Shown: positions 1 to 10,189 of the stretch, one piece after another
How the letters are laid out: every line of letters starts with the position of its first letter
How positions within the stretch are numbered: position 1 is the first letter of the stretch
NCBI GenBank assembly: GCA_039654915.1
Contig: CM077595.1
Coordinates: 45,291,501-45,355,500, forward strand
Reading direction: 5' to 3'
Length of the DNA stretch: 64,000 bases
Origin: Aquilaria yunnanensis
Lineage: Eukaryota; Streptophyta; Magnoliopsida; Malvales; Thymelaeaceae
Notes under the pieces: generated by a model
The model's input: only the letters and a program-made list of their open reading frames with translations
Databases searched by the model: none
What the model was told of the DNA's origin: nothing
Translations under genes and position numbers: made by a program

Positions 1-436
1 TCCGGCTTGCCGGTCAGCGGGCGGTGGGGGCCGCTCTTGCGGGGGGTTGCGAGGGGGCAGCGCCCCCCGGCACAAAAAATTGTCTTACAATTGCTTGGCC
101 CGAGATTTGCTATTTCAAGCAAGTTGGCACCTGAGACTCCTCCATTCAAGCCACCAAAAGTACCTTCCTTCGGTGCCCGAATAGGCCGAATCCGAACCAA
201 GCTATGCTTTTTGCAACTATTGCAAGAATCCTAATCCATATAGGTATCTCATACCTATCAATTTCGGGCTAATCTCATTAACCAATTTGTGTCGTTTCTT
301 CTTATATCTCATGTGTTCATTACGAGTTTCGGTTTCATGCATCATGAATCAATCTAATTAATCATGGCCGAAAGCAACTGAACACATAACATCATGCGAT
401 TCAACATTCAAGCCCGATTTAGGGTTCTACCAGTAA
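1..436 (-). mobile_element. 5' leader of a Copia element (internal region, continues off the left edge)
   Basis: Read on the minus strand, this follows directly after the LTR and primer-binding site at 437-1841, so it is the untranslated leader of a Copia element whose coding part lies outside the window. No long ORF is convincing here. The outermost 70 bases are very GC-rich and hold a short perfect inverted repeat, GGGGGC at 53-58 and GCCCCC at 62-67 around a 3-base loop. Family-level calls rest on the adjacent LTR and PBS, not on protein sequence. Confidence 0.7.
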
Positions 437-447
437 CTCTGATACCA
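437..447 (-). other. Primer-binding site, initiator tRNA-Met type
   Basis: The minus strand reads TGGTATCAGAG one base downstream of the LTR end at 449. This is the usual plant Copia primer-binding site, complementary to the 3' end of initiator tRNA-Met. It fixes the orientation of the element (minus) and shows that 449-1841 is a 5' LTR and not a solo LTR. Confidence 0.85.
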
Positions 448-448
448 C

Positions 449-1841
449 TGTTGGGTTTTAGGAGCCAAACAGCGCAGCGGAATTTAACCGAAATCCTCCA
501 AGATCCAAGTTAAACGGGGTAAATCGGGTGTTCAAAAATTTTCACACCTAATTTTCGGTTGAGATCTCTCACCCAACCATAGAGTCGAATCACAAAACCT
601 GAACAGTTGACGTATTCAAGCTCTCTATGGTATCCATACGAGCCTCTCGGGATCACCACGCTTCCACCACGTCCTTGCAGATGCGTTTCTCTTACGCTCG
701 CAGTGCTAGCTTGCATCCTCCAAGGAATTACAAGGGAAGAGTGCGGCTGTCCTTTCTTCGGAGGCTAGGGCAAGAAGCATGAATTTCTCACTAAAAGTTG
801 TATTTGTAGTGAGACTCAACTTCCAAGCCTGATGGGTTTCAAACCCCTAATCCAATTAGGCTTCAATTTCACGCTTAATAATGGCTCAACTTTCGGGCCC
901 ATTATTAATACGAATTTATTGTGAAACCATAACCCAAATAATTAGCCCATGCACTCTAATGATCCAAATAGCTCTATGTGTGCGACCCAATAGGCTCTTA
1001 CCACATTGGCAATGATCATAAATCACATTTATGATCATAAGCAATGAGCGTTGTCTAGCAACACATCATTGCTACCCAAGTGACAAGATTGTCGGTGATT
1101 CAACTATATATGCCATTGTCCCTTTGTTTAATATATCAAGACTAAGCACGAGACATGGAATGTGTCATTCTCGTATAGCCCAATCTTTGGTTTCTTGATT
1201 ACCGAGTAAACCAACTTAAACTGATGACATTGATATCATATATCAAGTCATCCGAGCATGGCCATGCATTTTCTAAGTCTCACTCTATCAAGGGGCCCGA
1301 AGATATCACTCCCGTTACATAGGAGGGACAAATCCCATCTTGATCATATAAATCCCTCCGCATGATATGTGGCATACCCAATGACCTCCTTCAAGTTCAC
1401 TCAGTTACAAGCAACAAAGGAAAGTATCAAAGTATGTGACTCACATGTAGGGAACCTTGATGATCTTAGGTCGAAGGACAACATATACCATGATCACTAT
1501 AAGAATCACTTATGACACTCATATAACGATCCATGTAGCGTTCTCATGGTGGGTCGGTCCAGTACACAAGTTCTCCAACTTGTACCCATATGTAGACTAC
1601 ATATCTCATATTAGTCTCCACATATACTAGTCGTTATGTATTATCGCAACCCACTCCACAATAATACTAGACAGGGACGTTTGAGAATATCATTATTCTA
1701 GGGTTACAATTATGATTATTACGTTACGCAGAAACAAAACAACAAACATAATTGCTGGATTAATGCCTTAAAAAAATATCATGACTTGATATGTAAAAAA
1801 TACAATCATCTCATGATTGGCTTTTGGGCACAACACTAACA
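449..1841 (-). mobile_element. Copia 5' LTR, copy A of a 1.4-kb LTR family
   Basis: On the minus strand the LTR runs from TGTTAGTGTTG at 1841 to CCAACA at 449, a canonical TG...CA LTR of 1393 bp. The same sequence recurs at 4751-6175, 15488-16902, 25516-26934 and 63280-64000. Being followed by a primer-binding site, this is the only copy here linked to an internal region. The outer flank is ATATG (1842-1846), which should reappear beside the 3' LTR beyond the window if the element is complete. Confidence 0.88.
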
Positions 1842-2159
1842 ATATGCACCCTTGATGCTTAATGTTGCATACAAAAAACTTCATGGGTCTTCATTGGAAC
1901 ATAAAAAAACTTCCTCCCACTTCCTCTCTTTAGTATCATATTTTTATAATCTTCCTCGGGTGTCCTCTCTTTGGTTTTGCCTGAGTTTCCATATTCTGAT
2001 TTGTTTGGATGAAAGCTGATTAGGGCAACATGCATTTGGTTGTGATTGAGGCATTTGCAGATATTGGTCCATAGCATCTGAAGGCATATGACCTGGTTCT
2101 GGTTAACTTGAACATCTTCTTTTTTTTACCTACAATGAATAGAGGGCATAGTAAGTCAG
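1842..2159. other. Flank between Copia LTR A and the MULE relic; no gene seen
   Basis: There is no recognisable domain. It is probably the 3' end of the Mutator-like element or the DNA next to it. A 72-codon minus-strand frame at 1859-2077 has no features I recognise. Confidence 0.4.
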
Positions 2160-3021
2160 CTAACTTTGCACAAATTGGTAACAAAAGAGGGTCATGCCTA
2201 CTATACCTCCATTTTTTTTCTTCTTGTAGATGATGTTGTAGATTTAGTCTTCAAAGTGGCCTTTGTATATCCTGGCTGCTTAAAGATGCTACAATGCATT
2301 TGCATTCCAAATCTATGCATCATAGTTGGATTACCACCTTCTCCAACTTCCCTCCTTATCTTCTTCTATTTACGGCCTCTCTTAATGGAACCCAATTCAA
2401 GTGGTTTAATTGGGCTATGTTTTCATCTTGCTACTGGTCCATACTTGGGACAGGGTTTATGACATGAGCATATGTCCTTGCACAAGTTTCCAGTCTGTAA
2501 CATGAACGAACATAATGCTAAATCTTCAATATATTCTGTGAAATAGTAGAACATGCATGTGGACATGGGATTCCACTCAGCTGCCATTTCATACAGTTGC
2601 ACTTATGATGCTTAATATCTACCACATACTGACCATAATGAGTAGAAACTTGACTCTATGACCCACCATATCCCATAGTGATGCACATAACAGCCTCATC
2701 CATTGACTTGTTCAACTTATTCACAATCTTGGGACAAAGAAAGCCTTTGTAATACTACATAGCCTGTCTTTTATTATAAATTCTTACCATTAAATTGCAT
2801 CTTATGATTTCTAGCATAGTTAAAATAAGCTTATCCCTTGGATCTAGGATAAACCTAGTGAAACACTCACATACATTGTTCAACAGCAAATCACACTTGC
2901 AAAATTCCCTAAAATGAGACCTGAACCAGTAGGCTGGTGGAATTGCACTACGCCATTTCCAAGCATCCTTATTTATACCCTTAATTCTATCCATCAGTTT
3001 ATTAAATTGTGCAGCATACGT
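2160..3021 (-). pseudogene. MULE transposase C-terminal part: SWIM zinc finger and decayed zinc knuckle
   Basis: The minus-strand frame at 2755-2994 has the typical post-core MULE text, including IPPAYWFRSHF and the LLNN..CECF..FIL..RDK pattern. Farther on, near 2560-2640, comes HKCNCMKWQLSGIPCPHAC, a SWIM finger (CxC then CxH) typical of MuDR transposases. At about 2250-2310 the tail HCSIFKQPGYTKATL matches a CX2CX4HX4C knuckle with three of its four ligands replaced. Several stops and frame changes separate these pieces. The hAT insertion at 3030 cuts the sequence upstream; the reading resumes at 4222. Confidence 0.82.
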
Positions 3022-3029
3022 GCTTCTAG

Positions 3030-4214
3030 TAAAGGTGGCAAATTTTGACCCGACCTAAAAAGCTGGATCAACCCACCCGAACCTAAACTCAACTTGACCC
3101 AATATGGCCAGAAAAATCAATCGCTTCAAACCTGGTTGTACCCAACCCGATCTGAACCTGAAACCGATTGAAGTGAAACCCAAAAAAGCCCAAAAGCCAA
3201 ATGACCCAAACCTGAAATACTTGAACATGGAATAACCGAAAACCAAATTGGCTCGAACCCAAAATGACCCAAACCCGAGACTGACCTGACCCAAACATGA
3301 AAAGACCCAAGTCTAAACCTGACAAGACATGATTGTTAAGATTTGTTGAATTAGCCCATAACTTTATGAGATCATCAGATTTTGCCGCATAAAATTGGCA
3401 AATTTTCCTCAAACTTTAAAGAGCTAACAAATTTGACCCAAAATTTTTAATTTTGCCTAGAACTTTCTAAAAACCTTCAATTCACACCCAAACTCTTCCA
3501 ATTTGCCTACACTAACCTCAAATAATCTCTAAGGCTTCAAATTAGGACCTAAACAAAATTAATTCATATTTTGACCCTAAATAATGATTCTAAATTCCTA
3601 AAAAATTATAACTCAAAGTGACAATATAATTTAAATGCATCTAATCCTACGACCTTCTTAAGTTCTAAAATGACTGAGTTTATAGTTTCATGAATATAAT
3701 TTGCAAAGTTTTGAATTAGGTTTTTTTATTAAAATAAGTGTATATTAATATATTTATATCTAGTTAAATTAAATTTTTTAGTTATGAGGTGCCTAAATTT
3801 TGAAATTTTCATTTTAGTCACTCATAAAAATTGCAACATGGATCTCTAAACTTTTCAAATATTTGCATCAAAAATTAAATTCTTTAATTTAAATTTTAGA
3901 AATTCTAAATAAAAAATTAAATTAATTCAGTTATTCCAGTTTATGCAGCAATAACCTGATTAGACCCGAATATCAACTCGAATATGACCTAAAACCCAAA
4001 TAACCCAACCTGAAATTACCCGAGACTAAAATTAACCCAACCTGAATTAAACCCAAACTCGAATAAGACTAACTTAAACCCAACCCAAACCCAAAATCTA
4101 CTCAACTCGAACCCAAATGACCCAACATGAACCCGAATTAATGCTAACCCGACTAAATCTAAACCTGAATGACCTAACCCAAACCCAACCCGACTTACCA
4201 GATTGACATCTCTA
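3030..4214. mobile_element. Non-autonomous hAT-type element, 1185 bp
   Basis: The ends are TAAAGGTGGCAA and TTGACATCTCTA, an imperfect 12-bp terminal inverted repeat. They are flanked by 8-bp direct repeats, GCTTCTAG (3022-3029) and GCTCCTAG (4215-4222), with one mismatch. An 8-bp duplication and short TIRs are the hAT signature. The element sits inside the MULE coding sequence. There is no transposase. Both arms (about 3040-3310 and 3960-4200) are built of degenerate ACCCRAA/GACCC units, while the middle (3340-3950) is AT-rich. Long frames in the arms are only low-complexity read-through. Confidence 0.82.
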
Positions 4215-4750
4215 GCTCCTAGCAGCAAACCACACTAAATCCTTTAAAACTCCCCAAAGATATTTACCTTTGAAATTGTTGTACAAATGCCTAACACAAA
4301 ACCTGTGTTCCACATCAAGGAACAACTCTTCCAAAGCTATAATTAAACCTTGCAATCCAAACAATTAAAGTTTTTAGCACAATGAATTTTTTAGAACATA
4401 CAAGTAAATTTCCATTTGCCATTAACAGTGAATTACCTTCTATCTGTCAAAGGTAAATGTCTAGTCTCTGCAATTGCCTCTACCTAAGCCCAATTTCTCA
4501 CCTAACAAGGGAAAAAACCACTTCCACGAATCCTGTGACTCAACTTCCACTCTAGCATATGCTATGGGCCAAATGCAATCATTTGCATCTATCCCCACTA
4601 CTCAAAGTAACTTCCCTTCATACTTCCCTTTAAGAAAACACCCATCTATGCCTATTATAAGCCTACATCTGTCCAAGAAACCTTGCTTTCATGCTTCAAT
4701 ATAAACAAAAACTCTCTAGAATACTAAGTTGTCTCGCTGCAACTTGAATT
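4215..4750 (-). pseudogene. MULE transposase catalytic core fragment
   Basis: On the minus strand, 4440-4700 encodes the MULE core signature: GFLDRCR, IIGIDGCFLKGKYEGKLL, then GIDANDCIWPIAYARVE and DSWKWFF. The Asp of GIDGCFLKG is the first residue of the DDE triad. Downstream, 4220-4330 gives ALEELFLDVEHRFCVRHLYN, the stretch that follows the second catalytic Asp; the usual DRQ motif just before it is damaged. In-frame TGA and TAG codons and at least one frame change show a pseudogene. It is bounded by the solo LTR at 4751 and the hAT element at 4214. Confidence 0.85.
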
Positions 4751-6175
4751 AGTTAGTATTGTGCCCAAAAACAAATCATGAGATGATTATATTTTACATA
4801 TTAAGTCATAATATTTTATTAAAGCATTATTCCAATAATTGTGTTTGTTATTTTTGTTTCTATATGTCATAATCAAACATAATTATAACCCTAGAATAAT
4901 AGTATTCTTCAATGTCCTTGGTATAGTATTATTGTGGTGCGGGTTGTAATAATACATAAAGATTGACATGTGTGGAGACTAATATGAGATATGTAGTCTA
5001 CATATGGGTACAAGTTGGAGAACTTGTGTACTGGACTGACCTACCATGAGAACGCTACATGGATCATTATATGAGTGTTATAAGTGATTCTCATAGTGAT
5101 CATGGTATATGTAGTCCTTTGACCTAAGGTCATCAAGGTTCCCTACATGTGAGTCACATACTTTGATACTTTCCTTTGTTGCTCGTAACTGAATGAACAT
5201 GAAGGTGGTCATTGGGTATGTCACATATCATGCAAAGGGTTTTGTATGATCAAGATAAGATTTGTCCTTCCTATGTAATGGAAATGATATCTTCGGGGCC
5301 CTTGATTGAGTGAGACTGAGGAAATGCATGACCATGCTCAGATGAGTTGATATGAGATATCCATGTCATCAATTTTAGTCAGTTTACTCAATAATCAAGA
5401 AACCTTAGATTATGTTGTACGAGAGTGACATATTCGATGTCTCGTGCTCAGTTTTGATATCTTAGACAAAGACACAATAACATATACAAATAATGATCAT
5501 AGATTCTTAGTCAAATTTCTGACTATCTTGTCATTTGAGTAGCAATATGTGTTGCTAGACACCGTTCATTATTTATAATCATAAATGTGATTTATGATCA
5601 TTGTCAATGTGATAGGAGTCTATTGGGTCGCACACTTAGAGCCAATTGGATTATTTGAGTGCATGTGCGAAATTGTTTAGTTTTGGTTTCATGATAATTT
5701 TGGATTAATAATTGACCAAAAAGTTGAGCTATTATGAAGCCCAAAATTATGCCTAATTAGATTAGGGTTTGAAACCTATTAGGCCTAGGAGTTAAGCCTC
5801 ACTCTATATACATTATATAACAAGGATTTTGAGCCCTAGCCTCCCTAAGGATGAAATCAGAAGGGTTCTAAAAAGTTTCAGCTGCATTCTCTTATTACTT
5901 TTCCTTGGAGAACGCAAACTAGCACTGTGGGCGCAAGAGGAATGCACCTGCCAAAATGTGGTGGAGGTATGGTGATCCGAGTGGTTTGTGTGGATACCGT
6001 AAAGAGCTTAAACATGTTAACTATTCAAGTTTGTGATTTGACTCAACAATTAAGTAAAGGATCTCAGCCGACTAGGTATAACAATTTTTAAACACCCGAT
6101 TTACTCCATTTCACTTGGATCCTGGAAGGTTTCAACTAGTTTCCACTATCCTTCTTTGGCTCCTGAAACCCTGTA
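4751..6175 (+). mobile_element. Copia solo LTR, copy E (old), TSD GAATT
   Basis: This is a diverged copy of the 1.4-kb Copia LTR, on the plus strand, with both termini mutated (AG instead of TG at the start, TA instead of CA at the end). A perfect 5-bp direct repeat GAATT lies at 4746-4750 and 6176-6180. No internal region is present, so it is a solo LTR left by LTR-LTR recombination. It interrupts the MULE transposase between the DNA-binding domain and the catalytic core. It is visibly more diverged than copies A to D, so it is the oldest of the set. Confidence 0.88.
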
Positions 6176-6180
6176 GAATT

Positions 6181-6632
6181 GTCCTTCCATTTGTCCACCT
6201 CAATTCACGACCATAGTTAACCAACTTTAGGAACTACCCCTCCTAATCACCTCTAATTCTCTCAAGGGCCACTTGCTTAACTCTCCAAACCTTGGTCCTT
6301 GGTACATCTAGGTTAAAGTCCTGAATCTGATCCTTTAGTGCTAATACTGAGATGTTAAGATCAAATCTAATGTTCTCTACGTATGCCTCTACAATCTAGA
6401 AGTATGAAGTATTCCTTGTCCTGAATACTTTGTAACATGTGTGCACAACATTATATGTCCTAATTTGTATCGTCCCATTTGCTGTAGGTGTAGCACATAA
6501 GGTTGATGGACATCCTTCTTTACATTTTTCCCTTAACCTCTTCCTTTCATTCTTCACAATCTTCATATCACACCTAGACTTAACACCATATGTCCTTATG
6601 GTCTTCTTTAAGACCTCAAACGACTGGAACAA
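6181..6632 (-). pseudogene. MULE transposase DNA-binding (plant MuDR) domain
   Basis: The minus-strand frame at 6396-6632 begins with the text LKKTIRTYGVKSRCDMKIVK, followed by the conserved KEGCP and HTC positions of the plant MuDR N-terminal domain, a WRKY/GCM1-like zinc fold. It continues across 6181-6395 in other frames with the usual helical segment (ISVLALKDQIQDFNLDVPR, then WRVKQVALERIRGD). Frame changes and stops are present. The solo LTR at 4751-6175 begins immediately downstream. Confidence 0.82.
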
Positions 6633-6760
6633 CTAAGTAACCTTAAATTTAGGGTCTTCCATATCTCTAAATTGATTGAAAATAGGGTTGTCCCCCCTCC
6701 TCTGACTCTGAATGTATGCTACATAAGTCGTTAGACTCAACCTCCTCTTCAGACCCTAAT

Positions 6761-7375
6761 TTATAATTGTACCCCATGCAAGTTTCTTCCCCTTAGCTGT
6801 TGTACATTAGTCTGGTCATCCATTACACCTCCATCATCATCTCCCTTCCTCTTATCTAACCCACATCCTGGCTGCTTACCTTTGTCCTGCCCTCTTCCCT
6901 TAGTTCCCTTACTTGGCCAATCCACTTGAACATTCAGATTCAGAGCATCATCATCCCCACTAATGTCATTGTCTAATTCATCAAACTCTGTTGAACAACT
7001 TTTCACTTCAGCATCTGGCTCATATTCTTCATCTTCAGTACTCTGGTCACTATTAACCGAGTTTTTAACACCATCTCCATCACTACTGTGTTCAGATTCC
7101 AATTTTGTTTGTACATTGTTTGACTTTCCAGAAGCATCCACATATACAACTGGTTCCATTGCATCTCCATCATTATCCCCTTCATACACAACCCCATAAT
7201 CCTCTAAACACCCTTGTTCTCCTTGCACTACCCAAGGCAAACATTTTCTAACTAATTTTTGTTGATTTTTATTGCACAAAGATGGCTTAGCTGCCACTCT
7301 ATTGGACTCTGGTATACTTTCATCCTTAATAATTTTTTCAATAACTGCTTTCTTTGGACTAATCATTTCTCTCAT
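6761..7375 (-). pseudogene. MULE transposase acidic linker region
   Basis: This is a 204-codon open frame rich in Asp, Glu, Ser and Asn. It includes a run around EDEEYEPDAEV, a pattern usual between the PB1-like and DNA-binding domains of plant MULE proteins. It ends in a Lys/Gly-rich stretch (GTKGRGQDKGKQPGCGLDKR). No catalytic motif is expected here. The assignment rests mostly on position and composition, between the recognised N-terminal and DNA-binding pieces on the same strand. Confidence 0.65.
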
Positions 7376-7476
7376 TTTCCCAAAATATGCATCTCATCCT
7401 TAAATGCCTCTATCTTGCTCTTTGCCACAATATACACTTCAATCAGAGTGTGCTCAGGCAAACACAACATCATCAT

Positions 7477-7695
7477 TTACATTACATCATTTTCATCTTT
7501 CAATGGAACTAACCCATCATCAACCTCCATGCCAGGATACAACCAGAAATAATCCATGAACACAGAGTATCCTAACTCCTCCACCATCTTGTAAATCTCC
7601 ACTAAACTAAACTTCTCAAAGTTGCAATAGTCCCAATAATTTATTTCCCCTCCAATGTAAGCTTTAAATGACAAATACCCCCAAATAACTCCCAT
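7477..7695 (-). pseudogene. MULE transposase N-terminal PB1-like domain
   Basis: The 72-codon frame contains YIGGEINYWDYCNFEKFSLV, then EIYKMVEELGYS and WLYPGMEVDDGLVPLKDEND. This matches the PB1-like domain at the N terminus of many plant MULE transposases (YVGG, WD.vD.D..s..ei, ElGY, w..pG..l.dGL..l..D.D). It precedes the acidic linker on the same strand. An upstream start codon is not resolved. Confidence 0.75.
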
Positions 7696-8740
7696 GGTGC
7701 ATCTTCAATGTGAAGTACCCATCACCAAGAGTTGCCAAATCACACAAATACCTTCATGTTAAACTACAAAAATCAAATTTAGAAAATAGGAAACTTAAAC
7801 CAAATTTTAACTATTTTGCTATTCTTGTCCACTACATCCCTCTCCCTTGTATTATTATTATTATTACCCACATTGGTTTTCACCAACACAAATGCCCCCC
7901 ATATCAGGCATAAAAGAGACAAGTCTCACACATGCACATAGGCCACACATACCCCACCCTGTCTTTTACTACCCCAACAGCCCCACCAACCCCTCACCTA
8001 CAATAACCCACATGCTACCATTGATTCCCCCACCAAACTCTAAAATATTTGACACCACTAAATCATAAAGCCGACAATGCCTACTGTACGTTGGGTACTC
8101 ATCTATCGCATCCCTTTTTCGTTTCCCCTCAAGTATTGCTTCCTGATTCTTGATTCTAATGCTTTTCTATGCATTTCAATTACCATTGTCCTACTCTCCT
8201 CTACCTTTGCTCAAAAACCCTAATCTCTTCCACTGCCTTTCTTGCACTCCTCTGCCTTGCTTTCAATGACAAAAATTTAAAACCTCCCATTAATCCCCCT
8301 CATCTTTTCCCCTAAATTTATATTTTGTATAAACATTATTATTCTACTACATTTGACATGGAACTATATTGGCACATGATTGCACCACCTTGGCCAATTT
8401 TGCCTCATTGGCTAGCCACGTAGCCTTTTCCATCTTGATTAACTGTACCCATCCATGAAAGGATAAAGATGGAACAATTAAATGACATTGAGGATTTTTT
8501 TTGCACAAAATCGAGATTAAGGTCTAACATGGTACAATAATTAAAGGTTATAAGCCACGGACGCAATTTATCCACAGACTGCCACATCAACACCTAAGTT
8601 GTCATATCATCAAATTTTATTTGATTTAATGAGAAAATGGATGAAAAGAACTACCTTATAATGCAATTTAAGAGTTAAGAGACCTTATGATTACACCATA
8701 TAATGTTACGGACCATTTAAAGATAACCATCAAAGTTAAA
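7696..8740. other. Region upstream of the MULE relic; no gene seen
   Basis: Pyrimidine-rich on the plus strand with a short ATT run near 7850-7866. Short frames are present but none shows a domain or a plausible gene structure. It probably holds the 5' end of the MULE and old flanking DNA. The outer gypsy element inserted at 8746, with AGACT (8741-8745) as the left target duplication. Confidence 0.5.
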
Positions 8741-8745
8741 AGACT

Positions 8746-9459
8746 TAATGCCCATCAGCACCTTTGTTGAATGACATGTTGGCTTACAGGGAGAACTTCC
8801 AGTGTGAAGATGTTTGAAACACTTAGAAGAACAAGGGTTAAGAGCTCCCCAAAGTGTGTTTCCAGGGAAGGAGCCTTCGACGCCCAAGTCAGTGTTTGTG
8901 TGCGTAGTAGTAAAGAGCAGAGAGTAGAGAATAAAGAAAGTTTCTTGTCCTTACCAAGGTCCCTCCCAGGTATTTATAGGAGGGTAGAGGAAGGAGGCCA
9001 TTTGACACAGCTTGCTTAGATCATGACACATGTTTGGTCAAATCTGGTCCGTACCTTCAGAGATAGGCACCTCTAGTTGGCCATAGGCCGTTCTGGCTAG
9101 AGGGCAAGGGCATGTGTGTGGTCTCTTTGTTAGAGGCTCCTTAACCATGTTTTTTTTGTATCTCCATAAGGCCTCTTTGGGCAGAGATTTTCCTCTCAGG
9201 GCTATCGGGGGAGGCCCTTTGGCAAAGTGGGTCCCCTTCGAGAGACTTTTTCCTCTATCGAGGATGGTGGATCTACTTTTCTGAGGTCGGTAGGTTTGTA
9301 AATCCAAGGGTGGAGAAAGACACCTATTCCCGAAGTTAGTCATGTTCCTTTATGAGGGTGGTGTCGAGAGTGCCCCGAGGTCAGGGCTAAGCTCCCATGG
9401 AGGGTGGTTTCAGGATAGCTGATCAGGAGATCTCGAAGGCCACAGCCCTTCGGCTATCA
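8746..9459 (-). mobile_element. 3' LTR of the Tat-like gypsy element
   Basis: On the minus strand the LTR starts TGATAGCCGAAGG at 9459 and ends GGGCATTA at 8746. The partner LTR ends GGGCAGCA and the related solo LTR at 57496 ends GGGCATCA, so the terminus here is a mutated CA end. A TATA box (TATAAATA) lies at 8971-8978 on the minus strand. It shares the whole sequence with the split 5' LTR at 20211-20602 and 49244-49568. Confidence 0.87.
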
Positions 9460-9471
9460 CATGCCCCCCTC
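9460..9471 (-). other. Polypurine tract of the Tat-like element
   Basis: The minus strand reads GAGGGGGGCATG immediately before the 3' LTR start TGATAGCC. This is the expected plus-strand DNA priming site. Confidence 0.75.
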
Positions 9472-9935
9472 GGGAATCCGAAGTAGTATCTTCAGCATTA
9501 AGCTTTTGCGAGTGTAGCCTGGAAGTGACAGTCATCTCAGTTAGCAGAGCTAAATTTTGAGCGAGGTCACCTTTTGGTTCAAGGTGCTGGTTTTGGCTGA
9601 AGCAATGTCTTCAGCATCAAATGGGACTCCTCGCTTTTGATCGAGCTCTTGATGTTTCCAAAGTTGTATCTTCGGATGGGGAGAGATATTTCCCTTTCTG
9701 AGCTTCTTATTCCTTGTTGCCTGATAATGAATCGTCACGTCTTCTGACCAGGTAGTCGCATCACTTCGAGCTAGGCTTATATAGGCCTGCTAATGTCAGA
9801 AGGCGTGCCCTTGTTTCTCGCATTGGGTGACATGTGTCATTAGGCAATTAGCAAATGGTCGTGTTTGTTACATCGGTTACGTCCCTTCATGTACGAAGGG
9901 TCATTATGGCAACGCTTCACCTGCCTCCTTCGGTC

Positions 9936-9943
9936 TATATAAA
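9936..9943 (+). promoter_or_regulatory. TATA box for the antisense ORF
   Basis: TATATAAA lies on the plus strand about 250 bp upstream of the ATG at 10190, followed by a pyrimidine-rich leader. It faces the antisense gene and is opposite to the element's own transcription. It fits a dedicated promoter; that it is used is inferred. Confidence 0.55.
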
Positions 9944-10189
9944 CCCTTTTCTCCTTCAGAGTTTTCCACACTCTTCAATTTTCATTCATTTTGCTCTCTG
10001 ATTTCCTCTCATCTTTTATCTTTATTTGGCGGTAGTGCTAGTGGCGAAGCGATTACTGGAAAACTTGTGGCATTCTCCAAGGTTCCTGTTTTCGCTTCGA
10101 ATTAGGTGGGTTTATTTTTGAAGTAGTTGTTTTTCATCCCAATTCTTTCCCTTTCATCTTTTCGAGGTCAGGGTCTTTTGTTTCTAAAC

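Larger units (their letters stand above)
2160..7695 (-). mobile_element. Mutator-like element (MULE), degenerate, split by hAT and a Copia solo LTR
   Basis: Read on the minus strand, the order of pieces matches a plant MuDR-like transposase: N-terminal PB1-like domain (7477-7695), acidic linker (6761-7375), MuDR DNA-binding domain (6181-6632), catalytic core (4215-4750), and C-terminal part with SWIM zinc finger and zinc-knuckle-like tail (2160-3021). The reading is interrupted by a Copia solo LTR (4751-6175) and a hAT element (3030-4214); removing each and one copy of its TSD restores collinear homology. Terminal inverted repeats of the MULE were not identified, so the outer limits are those of the coding relic. 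In-frame stops make it inactive. Confidence 0.85.

Noticed and set aside
3055..3412. Overlapping minus-strand frames rich in Gly, Phe and Arg
   Set aside because: They are low-complexity read-through of the degenerate ACCCRAA arm of the hAT element, with no domain.
3960..4214. Possible interstitial telomere repeat
   Set aside because: Units are irregular (ACCCRAA, GACCC, CCCGAC) and bounded by hAT ends; not (TTTAGGG)n.
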